Shown here in pieces: positions 1 to 12,400 of a DNA stretch of 64,000 bases. The DNA lies in contig NC_088791.1 of the NCBI RefSeq assembly GCF_011386835.1, forward strand, positions 127,138,943 to 127,202,942. Direction: 5' to 3'. A program made the position numbers and the translations under genes. A model generated the notes under the pieces. The model had not been told where the DNA came from. It did not search any database and worked only from the letters and a program-made list of their open reading frames with translations. Position 1 is the stretch's first letter. The number at the start of each line of letters is the position of its first letter. Source of the DNA: Chrysemys picta bellii. Lineage: Eukaryota; Chordata; Testudines; Emydidae.

Positions 1-487
1 TATATGCTTCTGACACTATGGCTATTTATCTTGTGTTGAGTTAAGAAGTTACAACTTTTTTTCTGAAATCACTATTGTTGATTTAAGTGTAATGGCTACA
101 ATTCTATAGAATGGAAAGCAAATTACAAATAAATGTACCAGCTAAGACTTACTGAGTCATGCATCATTTTTGGGGGGGCTACTATGTATCAAGTTTAGCT
201 GAGTGTCAAGCTCATTTTTTTTTTACACCAGTAACACCTCCTAAAGGAAAGCCTCATTGCTTTAATATAGTACTTAATCTTGTTCTCTAATTTTATTAAT
301 TCTCTAATCATAACCACTATTTGCTAAATATAATTCCAACAACTACACAAAGAAGATTAATATAAGATCTACTAAGCTTGTGGATATTGTATTGAGTATT
401 AGCTACAATGTTTATTAAGCATAAAAATTATAACCTAAGATCACAAAAACCAGAGGAAAAAATAGGAGCTTCGTTATTCTGTACTAC

Positions 488-625
488 CTTGTAGAAATTA
501 GCAAGGTGTTTCTTTTTAATATTCTCTAATTCGCTCTGCGAATATTTGAGCCGAGTCTGAATTCCCTGGCACTGTGCCTGTAACTGTTTCAAGTCAGTCT
601 CCTTACGTTTGATCTTCATTAATTC
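488..625 (-). CDS. SMC1B: SMC1B exon 13
   Basis: 138 bp, phase 0. Coiled coil [20 protein letters not shown] to [10 protein letters not shown]. Acceptor TTTTAG|GAATTA, donor AAG|GTAGTA. Last SMC1B exon in the window; the gene continues past position 1. Confidence 0.91.
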
Positions 626-3401
626 CTAAAACAGATTTCAAAAATGGTCTGAGAAAATATACATAAAATGTATGTTTTAAAAACAGAAGTCTACTTCATA
701 CTCAAAAGTAAATTGCTCTAATCACAGGCCAGAAAAAAAATCTTTATGATCATAAATGACTTCCATTTAACAGGGTGTCTAATTAGACAAATTTAGCAAA
801 GTTAAGCCAGCTGACCACAATCGAGTTAAGTTTTGATGGTGTGGGGTATATTCGAAAATGCTTTTCAAACAATGGTTCACTTTCTAGTGTAAAACGGCAT
901 AAATTGATAAATTACTGCTCTGGTCCTCCCAACAAAATCTATAGGGAAGCTATGAAACCAAGTTTTACAGTCACAATTCATGAAAGATTGTTCTCTGTTG
1001 CATGCTAATAATTTTGTTCTCACTAGTCACTTGACTATAGCAATGCCTCAAACAGCTTCTCTGATGAAAGACTCAAAGTGCTCCTACCATACCACAACAC
1101 TTTCTATAGCAAAACTAGCTCTTAACAGTTAGGCAGTTCTCCATCTATGTAATCCACATAGAAAGTAGCTTGGTCTCATCTCCCCAGAAATAGTAAACTA
1201 GCCACTAGATGGGGAAACAAAACTACACTGTTAGTATGGGTTACAGATAAATAAATGAATGGCTCAGCTGCATGCAGTCACACTGCATTCCCTCTTGGAA
1301 CAAAGGTATCAGGCAGGCAGTACTTCCGACCAACAAGCCACCTCCATCCTGCATTAAAAATAAAATTATCAGGAATGAAATAAATTAACTTGAAATTAAA
1401 AGTTGACAAAAACTGAATAGTTCCTCAGACTGTCTTCCCATTCATGACTTTTATTCCATTTTTGCCTTTAGTGTTAAGATATTATTGCCTATTTAATGGA
1501 CTTACCTTTAGTTCATTAACCAACCTATCCCTTCTTTCTTTCATTTCTTTCATCTCTTTTTCATCCCAGTATCTAGCTTTAAATTTCAAGTCACTTGACC
1601 CTCCAGAGATAACTCCAGATTTCAAAAATAAAGTTCCATCAAGAGAGACTGTCTGAAAATTAAAGACATTTTCTTTTCTTTAATGAACAATACTACTAAG
1701 TTGGGTTAGGAATTGTACATCTGCAATACTCTAGCAGCTAATGGACCAAGATCTGAGCAAACAAGCGCATGTAACGACATATATATAAGTAACCTCCATA
1801 CTTAGTTGGACCATGTCCCAAAACCCTTGTTTACACAGAGGTATACTGAGCAAGCTACAGAAGTATGTAACTGACACAAGTAGTGTTATTTTGCAGTGAG
1901 TAATGTTTTAATATAAATTAGCATTATAGCCTATTGGAAATTAATCCCATGAACAGGAAATGGGATTTTTATACATTTTATATTTACATGGTTGGAACCC
2001 TTAATTATTCATTTTCAGATATTCTAAAAGTTGGGTCTTTAAAAAAGTATACTTATTTTTGGGTGTCAGCTGGATAACAAGTGAAACATACTTTCCATCT
2101 TCATTTTTCAACTCAAAACTACTTAAAGATTTTTTTTGTTTAGGATTATTCTTGTTTTTGAATGAGCAACAAAAATTTAAATCAGACTGGTACAGAAGGT
2201 CCACAGGAAGAAAGTGTTGTTTCAAAAGATTTAACGTAGACTATCAAAGCAGGGCTCCCATTCTGTAGACTTTAACAAGTCTTCAGAAGGTATGTGACCG
2301 GGAGCTACCCCCATGTACCATTGTGCTGTATAATCGTCAGTGGAGAGGAACTGCAGAATGAAGTAGGGAGACTTTCAACCATAATGCAAACTTTTGCCTG
2401 CACCTCCCACACATGCTCACACAGAAAACCCTCAAGAACATATGAAGGTACTTCTCTGCATGAAAGCCAATAAAACAGATTTTATGTTTCTCAGCCAAAC
2501 ATTTTAAATATAACAAGCAAAAGGAATAAAAGGAGCATTTGCAAAAGAGTCCTTTTCTAACTTTTTCCCTCCGAGCTTCCCAGAAAAATTCCACACTGGA
2601 AAGAGATGGGTTATGTGAAATTTCAGGGAATTTAGTTTCTTTCTGTGTAAGTTGGCAAGAGCAATATAACGACAGTTTTTAGTTAAGTCATATTTTGTAG
2701 GATATTTATAGAACAAGTTATTTCAAATGGTATTAAACATATCATTGCAATCCACATGATGAAAAAAACATATGAAACAAAATTCAGTTTCTTACTTTCA
2801 ACCTCACTGGTCCATCAAATGCTATCTGTCTTGCTTCTTTAACAGTTTCACAGACCAGACCATTCCCACATACAAACTGAATCACTTTTTTCAGGGGTGT
2901 AAATGGAGTCTGTACAACATCAATCATCATTTTAGATCCTTTTATCTCCCTTAATTTTTCATTGATGGGCTTAATCTAAAAAGCAAAAACAATCTTCTGG
3001 AGAAGTAGCTGAAATAATGTGATTGGCCAAACCGGACAGTCTCTACACAAAAGAATTAATGGACACAAATCTGACATCAGGAATCATAACACTCAAAAAC
3101 CAGTATGAGGACACTTTAACCTGTCTGGTCATTCAGTGACAAACCTGTGGGTGGCAATTTTGCAACAGAAAAGCTTCAAAAACAGACTCCAACGAGAAAC
3201 TGCTAAACTGGAATTGATATGCAAACTAGATACAATCAACTTAGGCTTGAATAGGGACTGGGAATGGCTGAGCCATTACAAACATTGAATCTATCTCCCC
3301 TTGTAAGTATTCTCACACTTCTTATCTTGATTATCACTTCAGAAGTTTTTTTCTCTTACTTAATTGGCCTCTCAGAGTTGGTAAGACAACTCCCACCTTT
3401 T

Positions 3402-3463
<62 letters not shown>

Positions 3464-6400
3464 CCATTCTATGCATCCCAAGAGGTGGGCTGTAGCCCAC
3501 GAAAGCTTATGCTCAAATAAATTTGTTAGTCTCTAGGTGCCACAAGTACTCCTGTTCTTTTTGTGGATACAGACTAACACGGCTGCTACTCTGAAACCTG
3601 TCGTAATGTGATACAAGTACTTTGGTGGGATAGTATACTGTATGAATAAAATTAACAACAAACATCCATATTTTCGCTCATACTTGTGCCTTCTGACAAG
3701 ACAAAATTTACATTTATTAAAGTAAATAAAAACTGGACAAAACATGCATTAAAGTAACATTAAAAATCTACAATCAAAGATGCATACAAATTTATGGCCT
3801 GAGCTACCCCGGGCCCGCTACGAGGAGGAGCCGCCGGAGCCCGTTCACGCCCGCCACTGGGAGAATCCCTGGGAACCGCACCCCACTAACCCTGAGGGTG
3901 AGACTGGACCCGAACCCCTTCGCCCCTGCTGCTATCCCGAGGAGCCGCCTGAGGACCATTGGCCGGACTTCCCGGCAGAGCTACCGGACTTGCCGCCGAG
4001 CCCGGGCCGAGAGGAGCCCATGCAGATGGACTGGCCCGATCCTGGCGCGACGAATGAGGTAGGCTTTGAGGGGGATCATGGAAGCAGCCCGGGGGTAGCC
4101 GACCCCGGTCTGGCTGTAACAGAGTGTGAGCCTATGTCAGTGTGTTGCGGTCTGGATACCCCACTGACCAGCAGCGGCAGCAACCGCTGTTAGGGCCCCG
4201 GGCTGGAACGCAGTGGAGTGGGTGGGCCTGCGTTCCCCCCTGCCACCCTCCGCACGGGTGGCAGGCTTCCCCCTCACCCACCGCTCGGCTACGGAAGCCT
4301 AGGCGTGCCTTATTTGAACTATTTGCTCGCTCAGCCCCTGCAAACAAGGGCCTGAGCTAACTGTGTTTGCCCCGCCCTGATCCAGGGCCTGGGCTTTGAA
4401 CTATCTGCTCGTTCAGCTCCTGCAACAAGGGCCTGAGCTAACTGTGTTTGCCCCGCCCTGATCCAGGGCCTGGGCTTTGAACTATCTGCTCGTTCAGCTC
4501 CTGCAACAAGGGCCTGAGCTAACTGTGTTTGCCCCGCCCTGATCCAGGGCCTGGGCTTTGAACTATCTGCTTGTTCAGCCCCTGCAAACAAGGGCCTGAG
4601 CCTAACTGTGTTTGCCCCGCCCTGATCCAGGGCCTGGGTTCCTGAACTGCTTGCTCGCTCAGCCCCCTGCAGTCAAGGGCCTGAGCTTTAACTGTGGTTG
4701 CTCCGACTCTGCACCAAAGAGCCGGAGTTACAGGACTAACTGACTGCTTGTTCCCACTGTAGTGAGTCGGTGTGGCTCCCCTCCTGCCCGGAAGGGTCGA
4801 GCCCCGGCTAGGACCTACTACACCATCTCTATTGAGCAAAACACATAATTGCTTTCCTGAATCAGTGCCTAGAATAGTGATTGCTTATATCAAATTTAAA
4901 AGGCAAAATAACAGGTTTTCAATTTTAACATGGGAACAATGATTCTGTCATAGATCTTTAAAGGTGCCACCGGACTCCTTGTTGTTTTTTCAGAAGTAAA
5001 GTATTCTTTCTATAGAATAAATCGGTTTCCAATAGGCTGAATTTATGTTAAAATTGTATTAGTAAATACAAAAAGAGGCTAGAAATGTTTTTTCAAAATA
5101 TAGCAGACCTTGGTATCTCAGCTCTTTCAGGGGCCAAACTACAACGCAAACAAATTTCCATATTGGGATAGAATACTAAACTATGGATGGCCTGGGGGAC
5201 AAGTCTGAATTGCAGGCCTCTATAGTAGTTTTCTCTGAAATGCTACAAGTTTAGGGACAGATCCATTTTACTATATGGCTTAAGGAACTAGTTTATAAAA
5301 GCATGATTTAATACATACCAAAGACAGTAAAACCAGTTACATGAGGAGGAGCAACCAAGGGACAGAATTACAATAAAGGGTCTTAAGTACACAGTGCAGA
5401 AAAGGCAAGGGTTTTAGTTTTTATAGCAGTCAAGAACCTTTTGAGGCATATAATGTCTCTACAATAGCTTTATTTATGCTTAAACACTTGATTTTATATA
5501 TCCATATACAACTTAAATTCTACCTTAAGCAATCTTAAAACTGAATTTGCTGATGAAAAGAAAAAAACTTACATCAAGGTAATCCAAAGCAAGAAATGTT
5601 TCAGGCTCAGCTCTTTCCTCCTTTAGGAATCGAATGCAATCCCTTGCTATTTTTTCAGTAGCCACAACAATGGCACTCATGTACTTGCCGAAGACTTTGG
5701 TAACAGCCAGCTGATATTTTTTATGGATAGGATGACACAAGTCAAGCAGTCTTCCAAACTTAAGATAACAAAATTAAGAAATGATCAACCTTTCACAGAT
5801 GAGGAAGCAATTAATAAAGCCATATACATTTCAGGCCAAAGTATAGCTTTCTGGTGGCAAAAATGGGAGAAGCTTAAGCAATCTGGATCTTGACTGACAG
5901 CTCTGAATGTTACTGTATCCTCTAAAAGAAGAATACAACCCATGTATATCAGATCTTACACACAAGCCTAAATGTTATCAATTATTTTTAGTATCAATGA
6001 AGTAAACATACTGTTTAACAATTGTGACATACCCAGACCAGTGGGGTTCAGGAGTCTAGTAGAGGGCAAATATACTGGTCACTGGATGAGTAGTTTTCTG
6101 TTCCCTGAGTGACCATATCGGGGGCTGTACTAGAGTAATCAGGAACCTGCTAGAACCAGTTAAGGCAGGCAGGCTAATTAGGACACCTGGAGCCAATTAA
6201 GAAGAAGTTGCTAGAATCAATTAAGGCAGGCTAATCAGGGCACCTGGGTTTTAAAAGGAGCTCGCCGCAGTTTGTGGTGTGACTGGGAGGAGCTGGGAGC
6301 AAGAGGTGTAAGGAGCTGAGAGGGTGCGCTGCTGGAGGACTGAGGACCACAAGCGTTATCAGACACCAGGGCCTGGTCTACACTAGCAGGTTATGTTGAA

Positions 6401-9400
6401 TTTAGCAGCACTAAATCGAATTAACTCTGCACCCGTCCACACAAAGCTATTTAGTTCGACATAGAGGTCTCCTAAATTCGACTTCTGTACTCCTCCCCAA
6501 CGAGGGGAGTAGCGCTAAATTTGACATGGCCATGTCGAATTAGGGTAGGTGTGGATGGAAATCGACGCTAATAGCTCCGGGAGCTATCCCACAGTGCACC
6601 ACTCTGTTGACGCTCTGGACAGCAGTCAGAGCTCAGATGCTCTGACCAGCCCTCAGGAAAAGCCCCGGGAAAATTTGAATTCCTTTTCCTGTCTGGGCAG
6701 TTTGAATCTCATTTCCTGTTTGGACATCGTGGCGAGCTCAGCAGCACTGGCAACGATGCAGAGCTCTCCAGCAGAGATGGCCATGCAATCTAGAATAGAA
6801 AGAGGGCCCCGGCATGGACTGATCGGGAAGTCTTGGATCTGATCGCTGTGTGGGGCGATGAGTCCGTGCTTTCAGAGCTGCGATCGAAAAGACGGAATGC
6901 AAAGATCTACGAGAAGATCTCCAAAGCAATGACAGAGAGAGGATACAGCCGGGATGCAACGCAGTGCCGTGTGAAAATCAAGGAGCTGAGACAAGGCTAC
7001 CAGAAGACCAAAGAGGCAAACGGACGCTCCGGATCCCAGCCGCAGACACTGCATTCCATCCTAGGTGCGGCCGCCACCACTATCCCACCACTGACCGTGG
7101 ACTCTGAGGATGTGATATTGTCCACGCCCGCTTCCTCTGAGATGGTAGTGGACGGGGAAGAAGAGGAAGGAGATGAGGAGGACGAGGCAGTCGACAGCGC
7201 TTACAACGCTGATTTCTCAGACAGCCAGGATCTCTTCATCACCCTCACAGAGATCCCGTACCAACTGTCCCCAGGCGTTAACCCGGACCCAGAATCAGGA
7301 GAAGGATCAGCCGGTAAGTGGTTTAAACATGTAAACATTTATTTATAAAAGAATATTAATATTAACTGTGGCTTTTTCATGATTAGATTGTCCTAGGCAC
7401 TTAAAGTTCTAGTCTTTGGCAGTGCAACTGCTGCAAAAAAATCTAAATGTCCGGTATATCTTGATTGGTTTGCCCTAGGCGCTGTGCTGTTTAGCCCTTG
7501 CCAGTGCAGCTACAGTAAAATTCGGTCAATATATCCGGGGATAGAGCAGAAATCCTCATGGGACATCTCCATGAAGCTCTCCTGGAGGTAATTGGAAAGC
7601 CTTTGCATGAGGTTCCTTGGGAGAGCAGCCTTGTTGTGTCCTCCGTAGTATGAAACATTTCCGCGCCAGGCTACCATCAAGTACTCCGGTATCATTGCCT
7701 TGCACAGCATGGCGGCATACAGCCCTGGTCTTTGGAGGCTTTCCCGAAGCATGCGTTCTTTGTCGCTGTCTGAAATACGCATCAGAGTGATGCCGCTCAT
7801 GGTCACCTGCTTTGAATTAGGGCAATGTTAGTATTGGGACTGCTTCCCTGTTCCTTTACAGAACTGTAACCGCCGGTTTACAGCCATGCGGTGGAGGCGG
7901 GAGAGGGGCAGCATAGAGGGATCTTTCCCGGGGACAGCCACGAGGGGGTGGGACAGGGGCAGAGTTCATGCTTGCCGGATTGCTGGCAGCAGGAACTGGC
8001 CAACACTAGGAGCATTGCTTTGAACGTGAAAGTAGGGCAGTGCTATTAAAGTTTTAAGCTGCCACAAGTCTACGGCTTACCATGTCAGCCCGCTACCCAA
8101 ATTCTGCTGTGCTGTTCCGATTCTGCGATCTGCACTGCAGGACCCCAGGGACTGAATGCGAAGGCCGAAAATTCGACCTTGTCCTGAGTGCGCATGTGAT
8201 AGGTGCTGTGAATGGTCTTTTTCACAGAGAGACTATTTTCTTTGTTCACCCAAAAATTTATCTTTCTGAGGAATTCACTCCCTTTTTCCCATCCCACAGC
8301 TGTGGCTGTCTCCCGACCTACCCTGTCATCAGGCTCCCAGAGGCTGGCGCAGATTAGGCGTAGATGTAAAAGGACACGGGACGACATGTTCTCAGAACTT
8401 ATGGGCTGCTCCCGAGCCGAGGCAACCCTGCAGACTCAGTGGAGGGAGAACATGTCCCAATACCAGTGAGCACACAGCGAACGGGAGGAGAGGTGGCGGC
8501 AGGAAGACCAGCAGGCGACTCAAACACTGCTTGGACTAATGAGGGAGCAAACGGACACGCTCCAGCGCCTTGTGGATGTTCTGCAGGACCGGAGGCAGGA
8601 GGACAGAGCCCCGCTGCAGTCTATGTGTAACCACCGTCCCCCGCCACAAAGTCCCATACCCCCCTCACCGAAAGTACCAAGAAGGAGGGGCTGCAGAGCC
8701 CGTGAAAACTGTCACTCTACCCCTGCAGACTGCTCAAGTGGCAGGAGGCAGTCATTCCCCAAAATCTGATAAGTCCTTTCCTTCCCGCATCACCCAATCC
8801 CCCATCCCAGTTTCATCCCCTAACTGTCCATTTGCTAATAAAAAATACGTTTCTGTTAATTGCTGTTTCCATCATGGTTTTTTTAGATGACAGTCTGTTT
8901 TAAGGGGGGGAAAGGTGGTTGGTACAGACACAGGGGCAGGTTCAGCAGCAGGTCACACACACAGTGCAGTCACTAGGCACCCTGGTCAGTCTGGGAGGTG
9001 GTTTTCATTGTCTGTTGGGGGCGGGGGGCTATGAGATTTTTTGGCGGTGGCAGGGCGGTTACAGATCTTATGCAGTGGTCCTTATCCTGGATCACAGAGC
9101 CACGCAGCAGGGAATCTGTAACCGTCCTCCCCCTGCCACAAAGTCACATAGCCCCCACACACAGAGCCCCGAACAGAAGGGGTGGCAGGCTCCGTTCAAA
9201 CAATCAGTCCGCCTGTGCGGACCACTGTAGAAGCAGGAGCCTGGCATTCCTCGAGTTTAGAAGCGTCCTTTGCATGAGTACACTACACCCACTCCCCACC
9301 ACAGTCTGCGTCCCAGTTTCAACACTTTCCCGCGAAAACAGTAATAAATAAAACGTTGGTCATTAACAAATTTTCAGTGATTTTATTTTTAAATGTGGGT

Positions 9401-12400
9401 TGGAAGGGGGTGAACGGGGTATGAAACTGGAGAGGATTGTGAACAGTCACTGGGTAAAGAAACGGGGGCAGGTTCAGCTTCTCTGTAAACCAACAAAATT
9501 GTCACAGGTTACCCTGCTCACTCAGGAACCTAGCTTTCAAAGCCTCCCGGATGCACAGCGCGTCCCGCTGGGCTCTTCTAATCGCACGGCTGTCTGGCTG
9601 GGCGTAATCATCAGCCAGGCAATTTGCCTCAACCTCCCACCCCGCCATAAAGGTCTCCCCCTTGCTCTCAGAGATTGTGGAGCACACAGCAAACTGCAAT
9701 AACAATGGGGATATTGGTTTCGCTGAGATCGGAGCGAGTCAATAAGCTTCTCCATCTCCCCTTGAGACGTCCAAAAGCACACTCCACCACCATTCTGCAC
9801 TTGCTCAGACGGTAGTTGAAGACTTCCTTTTCACTGTCCAGGGTGCCTGTATAGGGCTTCATGAGCCATGGCATTAGCGGGTAGGCTGGGTCCCCGAGGA
9901 TCACTATAGGCATCTCCACATCCCCAACAGTTATTTTGTGGTCCGGGAAGTAAGTACCTTCCTGCAGCCGTCTAAACAGACCAGAGTTCCTGAAAACACG
10001 AGCGTCATGAACCTTGCCCGGCCATCCGACGTAGATGTTGGTAAAACGTCCCCTGTGGTCCACCAGTGCTTGCAGCACCATGGAAAAGTAGCCCTTTCGG
10101 TTAATGTACTGGCTGGCCTGGTGGTCCGGTCCCAGGATAGGGATGTGAGTTCCATCTATGGCCCCACCGCAGTTTGGGAATCCCATCGCTGCGAAGTCAT
10201 CTATGATCACCTCCACGTTTCCCAGGGTCACTACCTTTGACAGCAGTACATCAACGATTGCCTTGGCTACTTGCATCACAACAACCCCCACGGTAGATTT
10301 GCCCACGCCAAAGTGGTTCGCGACTGACTGGTAGCTGTCTGGCGTGGCAAGTTTCCAGAGGGCTATGGCCACTCGCTTCAAGGCTGCTCGCATCCAGGTG
10401 TCCTTGCGCTTCAGGGCAGGGGACAGCAACTCACAAAGTTCAAGGAAAGTTCCCTTCCGCATGCGAAAGTTTCTCAGCCACTGGGATTCATCCCAGACTT
10501 GCAGCACTATGCGGTCCCACCACTCAGTGCTTGTTTCACATGCCCAGAATCGCCGTTCCACGGCATCAACATGACCCATTGCCACCATGATGTCCACGGC
10601 GCGGGGTCCCGTGCTTTGTGACAGGTCTGTGCCACTCTCAGACTTCATGTCCTCATCGCGCTGCCGTAGCCTCCTCGCCCGAATTCTCAACATCTGCCTC
10701 TGGAAAAGGTGGCTGATAAGGTGCGAGGTGTTGACAACGGCCATAACTGCAGCGATGGTCGCAGCGGGCTCCATGCTCGCAGTGCTGTGGTGTCCGCGAT
10801 GTCACTCACCAGAAAAGTGCGCGAACTGATTGCCCGCCGGCGCTTTCAGGGAGGGAGGGCGGTAGTGACGGTTGGATGACGACAGTTACCCAAAACCACC
10901 CTCGAAACATTTTTTCCCCCAGCAGGCATTAGGGGCTTGACCCAGAATTCCAATGGGCAGCGGGGACTGCGGGAACTGTGGGATAGCTGCCCACAGTGCA
11001 CCGCTTCCAATGTCGACGCTTGCCCCGTTAGTGTGGACTCACACAGTCGAATTACTGTCCTTAGTGTGGAAACACACGTTCGACTTTCTAATATCGATTC
11101 TACATATTCGATTTAAGTGACATCGAAGTACTCTCGTAGTGTAGACATACCCCAGGAGGAAGGTCCTGTGGTGAGAATAAGGAAGGTGTTTAGAAGAGGC
11201 CATGGGGAAGTAACCCAGGGAGTTGTAGCTGTCATGCAGCTGTTACAGGAGACACTATAGACAGCTGCAGTCCACAGGGCCCTGGGCTGGAACCTGGAGT
11301 AGAGGGTGGGCCCAGGTTCCCCCCAAACCTCCCAATTGACCTGGACTGTGGGTTCTTCCAGAGGGGAAGGTCTCTGGGCTGTTCCCCAACCCACATGGTG
11401 AATCTCTGAGGCAAGAAAATCCGACAATAAGCGCAGGACCCACCAAGATAGAGGAGGAACTTTGTCACACAATTTACCATAGAGGATAAGCTGAAACTGA
11501 AGTTCCTCGCAGTTAAAAAAAATTGCATTCCCACTTCTAATAAAATATACACACATATACACTAGCTCAACCTTAGAATAAATGCTCTGCAGTTCTGTCA
11601 TCCTACCACACTATGAAACTCTAGCGCAGCCAAGAAATGCCAGTGCTGCTCTTAATTTTAATCATTCTAATTTTTACATTGATACTCCCATTTGAAATTT
11701 GTAAAAATCAAGTCATGAATGAATAGCATGCTTATCAATGTCACAAAAAAGTAACATAAGTTTACTACTAATATAAACTAATTTTTAACTTTCATAATCT
11801 GAAGGTTGGTGTCAGTTCAATCACTTAATTCTTTAAATTCACAAAGATTGAATTTAATAAATTTACTGTTCTTTTGTAGTACAAAATTTGCATTGTCATT
11901 CCCATTTACAAGTGTTCCTAGAATACATAAAATACACCTCTACCTCGATATAACGCTGTCCTTGGGAGCCAAAAATATCTTACCGTGTTATTCGTGAAAC
12001 TGCGTTATACTGAACTTGCTTTGATCCACCGGAGTGCGCAGCTCTGCCCCCCCCCCCCCGGAGCACTGCTTTACCGTGTTTTATCCGAATTCGTGTTATA
12101 TTGGGTCACGTTATAATGAGGTAGAGGCGTAGAGTGAAAGTTAAAATATATTCCAGATGGCCACAGAAAGTCCCATGCTGCCACATATACCACAACTGCA
12201 AATGCAAATCTCAAATCTAATTATAACCACAAAAATGCAAATAAATCCATCCAATTACCACAGAATCAGGATAAAGTCTTTTGAGACTCTCCAGTATCTC
12301 TGCTCTCATTTGCTGGCGTCTTCCTTCATGGTAGTCAATTCTAGCATTCTGCAGCTCACCAACTATTTTGTTTAGTTCTTCATTTACTTGAGCTATCTGT

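Larger units (their letters stand above)
6370..11152 (-). mobile_element. PIF/Harbinger transposon copy 1 (4783 bp, decayed)
   Basis: Ends GGCCTGGTCTACACTA and TAGTGTAGACATACCC, flanked by a 3-bp CAG duplication (6367-6369, 11153-11155). Same gene order as copy 2: Myb-like gene (+), intronic ORF3 (-), transposase (-). Both larger genes are frameshifted; ORF3 is open. It sits in SMC1B intron 9, inside an older LTR-like repeat. Confidence 0.9.

Noticed and set aside
3404..3462. CRISPR-like or satellite array
   Set aside because: A simple TG microsatellite within a retroelement tail; no spaced repeats anywhere in the window fit a CRISPR, and the genome is eukaryotic.
4331..4591. Minus-strand ORF with a perfect 27-residue repeat
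   Set aside because: Produced by the 81-bp tandem repeat, whose length is a multiple of three; the opposite frames behave the same way.
11113..11601. 162-codon minus-strand ORF
   Set aside because: It runs across the end of Harbinger copy 1 into an LTR-like repeat, so it is a chimera made by insertion; no domain and no counterpart in other copies.
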